DNA of 27,571 nucleotides. Origin: Tubiluchus corallicola (Eukaryota > Priapulida > Priapulimorpha > Priapulimorphida > Tubiluchidae). The stretch lies in assembly GCA_030141605.1 (NCBI GenBank), contig JAQGDQ010001730.1:1-27571 (forward strand), read 5' to 3'. Positions 20,561 to 27,571 of this stretch are shown here, one piece after another. Under the pieces are notes generated by a model that did not search any database, was not told the origin of the DNA, and saw only the letters and a list, made by a program, of their open reading frames with translations. Made by a program: the position numbers and the translations under genes. The stretch's first letter is position 1. Each line of letters opens with the position of its first letter.

Positions 20561-20958
20561 ATTGTTTACATGTGTGTAGTCATGGCTGTTTGAGGAGTCT
20601 GATTGGGTAATGCTAATGAGGGAAATCATCTGTCCGGAACTCATTTGCAAAAAAAATTTCGCAGCCCGCACTTTGTTATGAGTTGGAATTGGTTACAAAG
20701 ACACGGTGAATAAACGGAGATGCAATTGCGACGTTACTTCATTTTTATTGCCAGTAAACACAAAATAACAAAACATCAGGGCTGTCAACCTGAGCAGCCG
20801 ACATTACTTCCACCTCTATAACAACTAACTAACTAGGCCCAAATCCAGTTACAGAACACAGGTGAGAAGCCAACCTGTCGCTTAAATTAGAATCGCCAGG
20901 CGGGTCATAACGGCAGCTCAAAGGTAACTGAGGTTATAGGGGAGTGTAGTAGTCTTAT
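20561..20958 (+). promoter_or_regulatory. Promoter- or LTR-like patch upstream of coding-like remnant
   Basis: Less AT-rich than its surroundings. It contains GATTGGG (CCAAT-like, 20600), the second copy of the TCCGGA phrase (20613-20641), 'gtgaataaacgg' with AATAAA near 20708, several CpGs and a splice-acceptor-like 'ttttctgtgcag' just after it (20963-20974). It sits directly 5' of the interrupted coding-like segment. It may be an LTR plus leader or a host promoter; motifs alone do not decide. Confidence 0.3.
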
Positions 20959-20974
20959 TAAGTTTTCTGTGCAG

Positions 20975-21792
20975 ACATATATTGCTCGGGTTAAGCGGAT
21001 CAAGGAATAGATGGATGTTTCTGGCAGAGAGGCTTATCTACCTAAATTGAGCGAGGTTGCTGCTGTAATACGTTCAGAAAGTAGTTGTAATGTTTCCTTT
21101 ATGATTTTGTTGCACAAGGTTCTCGGGAGATCGAATTTCAGTTGAAATGTGGGCCTATTATAATTGGCTATGATGCAGTGAATTTGGAGTTAAGTGAACT
21201 AGTTGGTAAGAAGTTAGATAAGATCAATGAAGTATTGCTTAGAGAATGCAGTCTGAATTTTGGGTACAAACGTTGGTTTTAAATAGTTCTAGGGCGGCTG
21301 CTGTTTTGAAAACGTTTGATATTTTGCTTTGTTTAGCAACAGTGGAGTTTGATTTTCCTGAATTATGTACTAATGTACGCCTGGTTCTGTTATTCGTTCT
21401 CATGTAGGAAAAGTTGGTAATATTCAGGCAGCTTCATCGTCAAGAAGGCGTATTGGTGGTTTCAGGGTGTTTTACAATTGTTTGTTTGATGCTGTTTGTT
21501 TGGGTGGCGTCTATTGTTAGCCGCATGTTAAGTTTCAATGGGGTTATGCAAACTGCTGGCCAATTGATCTGAAGACACATATTTGTGGTAAGAAAATGGT
21601 ACATGGCAAGAAGATCGATGCATTAAGTTAATGGAAAACTGAATTTGGAGGATACCATACCCACTACAGATAGGAGTCAATTAAGTTTGTTGCTTATGAT
21701 TATGAAAACACGGACGGCTATGAGCGGACGGCAGTCCAATATTTTTATATATTACATGGATCGCGTACCGTATTGGGACTTACCTTTAACTA
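20975..21792 (+). pseudogene. Interrupted coding-like segment, unknown family
   Basis: Four consecutive open pieces in changing frames on the plus strand: 20975-21148 (one TAG at 21008; from ATG 21011 it reads MDVSGREAYLPKLSEVAAV), 21121-21279 (SREIEFQLK...KRWF), 21273-21404 (LVLNSSRAAAVLKTF...), then 21374-21790 (SVIRSHVGKVGNIQAASSS..., PHVKFQWGYANCWPID, FVAYDYENTDGYE) with in-frame stops about every 40-50 codons. Composition is protein-like (charged, aromatic, Trp and Cys present) and unlike the low-complexity translations of the flanks. I do not recognise a domain. It could be a decayed transposon or retroelement gag, or a host pseudogene. Confidence 0.35.
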
Positions 21793-24180
21793 GATTAACA
21801 CAGATATCACAGGTAATTAGTGAATGCACACAATTACTTATGAAAAGTAAGTGCAAGGGCTATATCTGCATACAAATTGCAAAAAAGAAAATTATACTTT
21901 ATAATTCTTACTTAAACCCCGTAGCAACCAAAGTCTACCTTGGTGCTACGCAAATTTACTGAAAATTAAAGACAAGCTATTCTCTTCTCCTAACTTTTTT
22001 CTCCTAATTTTAATTTTTCGTCATCCGCTCAACTGTAAAAGCCAATATCTTGTTTCAGAAACAACGTAGAGACCTGAAACAGATACCAAAATGATTGGCA
22101 TAAGGAAGAGAATAAGAATGTGCATAGAGAAATTTATACCTAGCGCACAATGGACGGTTTTGCTATGCACGATCACACTTATCAATTTCCACAATTGTAA
22201 ACCAACAATTAGGATATAGTATAATATTATGTAGATTTGTCTGAGCAGTTCCTTGTCAGATTTGTATTCTAATTCAAAAAACCGTGTTTAACTTAGTCAT
22301 TGACTTAGCACTTGCAGTTTGATAGTAGAAAAGCTGGCTATATGTGGGCTGCATTTCTCCGTGACTTATGACCTGGGAAATGCAGCCCAAGTTTCCATGA
22401 ATTGGAACTTGTCAATTCGGACTCGCAACCCAATGGGTCTGGCATCTGAAGTTGGAAGAATGCTATGTTTAATGATTTCGACAGGTTTGATTTACCTTAC
22501 AAGTGTATTTCGTTATCATAAAATCGCAACAATCAATATTTCGATCAGTGACTGTCACACGAGTCGTGCCTCCTGATAATGGGGTGACTTCAGCTTCAAA
22601 CTTACACTGAATAGGTTAGTTGGCATAATAGCTCATGCTAATTAGTATAAATGAAGAAGCAGATCATCTAGTTTTTATTGCAATTTGAGAGATGTCATTA
22701 AGTAATTCTTTTACTTAAACTGTGAATGCATTTTCATTTTTAATGAGTTCTAGAATTTTTTTAATCTTGAAATTTCAATGAGTTGAAATTCCCCACACAA
22801 TGGGTTTTCATGCATAGCTATAGATAAAACGCATTTGGTTACCACAGACAAAAACGATTTTTGTTGCATAGATTTGAAAAAAATGTATCAGTAACAGCAT
22901 TACAGTACACATGTATGAAATCAGCTTATGCAGAAAATGTAAATATCCATACACAAATCTCTGATACACGCTGGCCTTAAATCTACTCTATTTTTAAAGA
23001 GAAATTTATGTTAAAAGATAAAACGACCTTAATTTGACCTTGGTAGATTGTTTTCTGGAATAGGTGCAGAACACTGCACAGCTTTGGTTTTAGCAAGAAG
23101 GCAGTCAGTAAATTAGTGTGTACGACCCCCAGGCAAGTATGGACTAAGCTAGACTAAACTACTCAAATAGGCAAGTTAAAGCGCCTGAAAAGCGCATATT
23201 TTTCTCAATTTTATCTAATTAAATCACTTATTTACATTTTACACAAATAACACTATTGGACAGCAGAGAATGTCCTGAATAAAACAGTGCCAAATTGTAC
23301 TACCCCATTTTCAATTATGGGAAAAAGTAAGTTTTAACACCAAAGATACTGTAAAGGCATTTCTGATAACTAGATTAAAATTTTAATTTAAACAATGGGC
23401 AAGCTCAACTATTAAAAACATAACAACTATAATTCTCAACAGCAAAAACATTCCATGAGCTTGTTTTACGAAATCAAAAATTGAAGTACAGCACTACTGT
23501 AACATATTCAGTGTTTCATAAAAAACTCCACTAGTTTTAAGTTATAAAATCCAATTTAAATTTTACCGTTTTGCTCATGCATGAGCTGTCGAACGTGTGC
23601 TCCTTGTCGCAAACTAACACATCTGAGTGGGAGGTACGGCACCTTTTTTTGTGCATTGCTTTCCAAAATGTAGGCGCTAGGCGCTATACCGTCAATATAT
23701 CCATCAATACTTTTGCATTGTTCTAAATCAGGTTAATTTAAGGATTTAATAAAACAATGTTAATAATGCGTTTTCCATTTGAAGCGCAAAACATCTCAGT
23801 ACATGGTGCTGTTGGTGTATTAGGGCAACTGCTAGACCATAAAAATTATTTGAAATACCACCTAGTTCATTTGTTGAATTAAAACTCACTCATTACAATT
23901 ACGCCATCTAAACATGGCTTTCAACATTTTGACAAACATTTGCCTTTGGAGTCAATACATTTTACATATGGGAAGATGCCTTAGGAAGTACATACTATAT
24001 TGAGTCAAATATAAATTTAAATTCAAAGGTTTTATTGAAACCTATACAGAGTCGGTTTTGTAATACTGGAAGTGCTACAGGCAGCAAGTGGTTAATCTCA
24101 ATTGAAACTTTGAAGCTGATTACATAGATTGACTTAATTTGTGAGAGTTTGTGCTTTGCTCTGCCCTTGCAAAATATTGC
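21793..24180. other. No gene recognised
   Basis: AT-rich. The ORFs 21645-21962 and 22319-22576 show no domain, and the first overlaps the coding-like remnant in another frame. A phrase at about 22983-22999 recurs near 281-297, suggesting an old dispersed repeat. Nothing else stands out. Confidence 0.4.
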
Positions 24181-25150
24181 CAAATGATTCCCAAAGCTGA
24201 TATAACAAGCATCATGCCTATTTGTAACAGCTTTTTGTCTTTAGCGCCACCAACAGTTCCAATTGAGAAATCGGTTTCTCGTTGAATGTTCTGATAATGG
24301 CTACTGACACTGCCAAACTGCTTTCGTATGCTGCAGATTAATACTGTATGCGCTTCTTTTCCGTTAGCAAAAATGTTAGAAGAAGCTTGAAAGGTTACAG
24401 TCTCTCCTCATCACTCTTGCTGATGATGTGCCTTGCCCATTCATGAGGAATATCTTCCCATAACTTGAGCTCAATTTCAGCAATAACTCCCACATTGCTA
24501 CTTTCTTGCAACAATATTTTTGTACTGGGCTTTTTCTACCCTGTGGATATACTTTAAGAAACCAACATGGTTGCCAGAAGATAAAGACTTGACATCTGTG
24601 ATTTCTGCCATTATGCTTTCGGTGACTTTCTTTCTAACTTCGTAATTCCTTTCAAGGCGTTTAAAGCATTGTTGTCAGCATTGTCATTAGAAGCAGCTAC
24701 TAGATCGGCTGCTTCTCCACTTAGCTTCTCGTTCAACATGCGGCCCAAAATTCGACAATCTTTCTTATGATAAGCTACGGAGATTCGCTGTAGCTACCAT
24801 GAAACCCGTGAATAGGTATTGCCTCCAATTTTGCTCTACCCAATGCTTGCTCATTCCACGTGTCAGAAATATGATTGTTTTGTGGTGATTGAGAACAAAT
24901 ACAGTTCATTGCTTTGTGATCTACCTCTTTAACCATTGCCTCTGTGTCATTGAATCTTTCTCAAATTCAGCAACCAAGGAAGCATATTTTTTATTAATGA
25001 TAACCTCACTGTGTCCAACAGTGTCTGAATTTCTAACCGACAACCCACCAACCATTGAATTGATGTATCTCCACTCTCAAGCCTCTTTTCCTGATTTTCA
25101 ATATGCATATGCAATAAAAGAATCAGTGCATCAAATTTATCTTCCATTTT
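24180..25150 (-). pseudogene. Probable decayed retroelement gag (BEL-like)
   Basis: Minus-strand coding-like sequence in broken frames. From 25147 down: an open 66-codon piece (MEDKFDALILLLHMHIENQE...). Around 24850 comes KLEAIPIHGFHGSYSE, which resembles the 'KLPKIEIPxFxGxxxEW' opening of DUF1759-type gag. Then around 24750-24680 comes LNEKLSGEAADLVAASNDN (gag-like 'L.GEAA..I'), and around 24475-24400 LWEDIPHEWARHIISKSDEE. A 62-codon open tail is at 24183-23995. The similarity is judged from memory of the family pattern and the frames are interrupted. It is not the gag of the BEL element at 26341-27571: that element is on the same strand, so its gag would lie at higher coordinates. Confidence 0.35.
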
Positions 25151-25725
25151 CCCTTTGTTGTTTTAGCTTAATCATCTTTCTCTTTCTTGAGTTCTTCATC
25201 TTCTGCCTGTAGTCCTTAAACGGCGCAAAAGCATTGTCTGTTCTTGAACACTGTTGCTCAATGTACTGTTCTTGTTTGCATGCATATTATTGGCATTTTT
25301 TTTATTTTTTTATTGCATTTGTTTTTGCTGTACATTTTTGGGTGTAGTTTTTTTTGTAAATAAGTAACTAAACATAATTTCTAAAAGTACGTGTGTCTGT
25401 GTTTGTTTTAATGTACATTTGTGTGCGAGTAAATAAATAAATATGGGAAGTCCAGCAGGCGTAGGTGACTGAGCAGCACAGAGCATGACAACAAACTGGA
25501 TTTTAAATTGGGTCAATTTACAATAGTAAACTATGTGAAGTATAGGTGGCATCACAAGTTTAATTATATGGTAATAGTATATTTGATTGCATAAATCACA
25601 AGTGAAAATGTTCGACACCCCAACGACAAAAACAGAACTAATACCTAATTTATAAACATACTCTCTCAAACACTCCTGATACATACTATGAAAAAGGTAT
25701 TATTACACGAATGTAGCTGACGGAA
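25151..25725. other. No gene recognised; one long minus ORF of doubtful status
   Basis: A 124-codon minus ORF (25310-25684) is longer than most others here, but it is rich in Ile, Leu, Tyr and Lys with no domain. It lies just beyond the 3' LTR end in what should be flanking host DNA. I do not call it. Confidence 0.35.
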
Positions 25726-26315
25726 TGTCCCGAAAACAAAACTTCTAATTCCGCATTGGCTTGCTAACGGTTATTTATTCTGGAGAAAAAAGATAAATCA
25801 ACATATTAAATCATTTAGGAGTGTATTACAAAAATAAACTGTTCTTAAATAATTTTTCCTAATTTACGTAAACATATTTTGCAATTGCTACAAAATTATT
25901 CCACATTTGGTTCATATAAACAAAAATGATTAAATATCCGACACATTTGTTGGATTTCATATTAAACATAACAATTACATTGACTATTAACCATGTAATC
26001 TCGCAGTATCTGACATTGCTGAGTATTACAAATTCACTAGAAGCATCATAAAAAATTAAACTGTGAACTCACGTACATTGGCAGCTCTGGCATTTAAAAC
26101 TTAAAAGCATCCACAAACTGCAAGTCACAAGTCACATTTACTTTCACAAGATCAAATCAGGCTATATTAACAGAATCAAGACAGTGTGACACCTTTACTG
26201 TCCTATTCCTGTTGCCTTCTGTATATAGAAAGATGAATCACCTGAGTATTAGTATACAGTCCTAAAGGCCTAAAAGGTGGCAGCACATTAGAGTATCATT
26301 ATCCCCAACATCACA
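25726..26315 (-). mobile_element. BEL/Pao 3' LTR, probable extent
   Basis: On the minus strand the LTR begins TGTGATGTTGGGGATAATG at 26315, directly after a G6 polypurine tract (26321-26316) and 25 bases after the pol stop codon. A TATA-like CTATATAC lies near 26228. An AATAAA signal is at 25779-25774 and the proposed end is TTTTCGGGACA at 25726, giving TGT...ACA ends and about 590 bp. The start is well supported; the end is inferred, since the 5' LTR is outside the window. Confidence 0.65.
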
Positions 26316-26340
26316 CCCCCCTATTAAACGATTTTAACGT
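26316..26340 (-). promoter_or_regulatory. Polypurine tract / plus-strand primer site
   Basis: Minus-strand ...TTTAATAGGGGGG immediately abuts the TG of the LTR. LTR retroelements prime second-strand DNA synthesis at such a tract. Confidence 0.7.
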
Positions 26341-27571
26341 TTAATTTCCATTAGCCCTTTCTAGTAAGCAAAGCTTTTGAATGGGTCGTTTCAGAATTGA
26401 AGTGGGTGTTTTGACTTGCACCGTCCGAACTCGGTCGTCTTTACCAGGAAATACATGTGTGACTCTGCCAAGGGGCCACTCACTACGTGGACATGTGTAG
26501 TCAAGAATTAGGACGACATCACCTGGACTTAAATTCGGAGAGGCATCTTCCCACTTTTGAAAGCGCTGAAGAGTAGGCAGATACTCTTTTGTCCAGCGGC
26601 GCCAGAAGATATCTGTCAGATATTGAACTTGCCTCCACTTCGTATGATAGATGTCTGATTCTTCAAATTTACCTAACGGAATATTTGGAGTCACTTTCAT
26701 TTGCAAGATGTGGTTTGGGGTCAGGGGCTCCATGTCTTTTGGGTCATCAGAAATGACAGTAAGAGGGCGCGAATTGAGAATTTGCTCAATACTTGTCATC
26801 AGCGTAAGCAATCCTTCGTCATCCAGTGTTTGTTCTCTGGTGACCGACAACATCACTTTTTTAATTGACCTTATAATTCTCTCCCAAACACCTCCTTGGT
26901 GCGGTGCACTTGGAGCATTAAATTTCCACTGGATCTGGCGTCTTCTAAGGGTATCATTTATTTTTTCTTGGTCAAGCTCTTTCAAGGCTATTCTAAGTTC
27001 TCTCTCTGATCCTACAAAGTTTGTACCGTTGTCACATCTAATTGAACGTGGGTGTCCGCGACGACTGATGAATCTCACCAAAGCATTGATGAAGCTGCTA
27101 GTGGTCATTGAGTGCAGTACTTCAATGTGAACTGCCCGCGTGGACATACACGTAAAGAGACAGCCATATCGTTTGACGTGTAAGCGAGCTCTTTTTACGA
27201 CAAAAGGCCCAAAACAATCTACGCCAGTGTTGAAAAAGGGCGGATTACCTGGATCTACTCGATCACTTGGCAATCGAGACATTCTTTGTGAGATAGGCTT
27301 GGTATCTCGGCGTCTACAAACAGTGCAGTCTGAAATTATTTTCCTGACCTTTGGTCTGGCCTTTATTATCCAGTACTTTTCTCTTGCTAAGGCCATTAAG
27401 TGTTCACGACCGCAACGGCCTGCATTTTCATGTAGCTCCATAAGTATCAGGTCTACTATGTGATCCTCACGGGGTAAGATAATTTGATGCCTGCCTTCAA
27501 TTCGTCCTCCTATGCAGATTACGTCCTCTGAAGATAGTACAGGATCCAGGGCTTTTAACTTGCTATCCTTT
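26341..27571 (-). CDS. pol: BEL/Pao pol C-terminus: integrase + DUF5641 (partial)
   Basis: Integrase end of a BEL/Pao polyprotein; the enzyme inserts element DNA into chromosomes in the nucleus. The frame is open to the window edge, starting with KDSKLKALDPV and GGRIEGRHQIILPRE, which precede integrase in BEL elements. Counting from an internal Met at 27441, the zinc domain has H4, C39 and C42. The expected second His falls at Arg9 (...NAGRCG..., CGT where CAT is usual). The catalytic core is complete: D75 (GVDCFGPF), D137 (CDNGTNFVG) and E187 (GGVWERI), spacing D-61-D-49-E. A DUF5641 region follows (KWRQVQYLTDIFWRRWTKEY, GDVVLILD, WPLGRV), and the protein ends 25 bases before the LTR. No stop or frameshift over 410 codons, so the element is young or was recently active. 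Protease, RT, RNase H and gag lie beyond the window. Confidence 0.95.
   Translation of the reverse strand, partial: KDSKLKALDPVLSSEDVICIGGRIEGRHQIILPREDHIVDLILMELHENAGRCGREHLMALAREKYWIIKARPKVRKIISDCTVCRRRDTKPISQRMSRLPSDRVDPGNPPFFNTGVDCFGPFVVKRARLHVKRYGCLFTCMSTRAVHIEVLHSMTTSSFINALVRFISRRGHPRSIRCDNGTNFVGSERELRIALKELDQEKINDTLRRRQIQWKFNAPSAPHQGGVWERIIRSIKKVMLSVTREQTLDDEGLLTLMTSIEQILNSRPLTVISDDPKDMEPLTPNHILQMKVTPNIPLGKFEESDIYHTKWRQVQYLTDIFWRRWTKEYLPTLQRFQKWEDASPNLSPGDVVLILDYTCPRSEWPLGRVTHVFPGKDDRVRTVQVKTPTSILKRPIQKLCLLERANGN

Noticed and set aside
25310-25684. 124-codon minus ORF
   Set aside because: Low-complexity composition, no domain, and located outside the retroelement's LTR; length alone is not convincing.
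26651-27463. Plus-strand ORFs of 159 and 107 codons
   Set aside because: Antisense shadows of the BEL/Pao integrase frame.
24180-27571. Gag-like relic and BEL pol as one element
   Set aside because: Both are on the minus strand, but the gag-like part lies downstream of the 3' LTR, so they cannot be one collinear element.

Overview
The window looks like an AT-rich (roughly one third G+C, by eye) invertebrate animal nuclear genome. The evidence is a type II Golgi glycosyltransferase, a spliced four-exon gene with GT...AG introns, BEL/Pao and Ty3/gypsy retroelements, minisatellites and many decayed dispersed repeats. Nothing is bacterial or organellar. The gene families (expanded alpha-1,3-fucosyltransferases, MULE/SWIM proteins, BEL elements) are common in chelicerates, cnidarians and other invertebrates, but the sequence alone does not let me name a phylum.

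Layout. 1-4440 holds no recognisable gene. It contains a ~380-bp dispersed repeat copy (706-1085), two identical-stem hairpins (1227-1246 and 2591-2610), a ~28-bp minisatellite (2044-2215) and a GC-richer promoter-like patch with two inverted CCAAT boxes (2216-2480). 4512-5781 encodes a GT10 alpha-1,3-fucosyltransferase whose membrane anchor and catalytic domain lie in different frames, separated by an A7 run. 5782-10980 is repeat-rich. It has a triplet microsatellite, two further copies of the dispersed repeat, and a 1.5-kb insertion bounded by a 7-bp direct repeat that splits one of them. 10980-14500 is mostly unassigned but holds a 53-bp tandem array (13499-13830). 14510-15380 is a dead Ty3/gypsy reverse transcriptase on the minus strand.

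15785-17939 (+) is the most interesting object. It is a spliced gene that joins a GCM/FLYWCH-like zinc region directly to a SWIM-like finger. That is the architecture of MULE transposase relatives with the catalytic domain missing. Two of the four SWIM ligands are replaced and one splice junction is out of phase. 17940-20560 shows no gene. 20560-21790 has a promoter-like patch followed by about 0.8 kb of coding-like but interrupted sequence of unknown family. 24180-25150 (minus) looks like a decayed BEL-type gag. 25726-27571 (minus) is the 3' end of a BEL/Pao retrotransposon: integrase, DUF5641 region, polypurine tract and 3' LTR, cut by the window edge.

No operon-like or pathway relationship between the genes is visible. 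The fucosyltransferase is the only gene that looks like an ordinary host enzyme; nearly everything else is mobile DNA, its relics or its derivatives.
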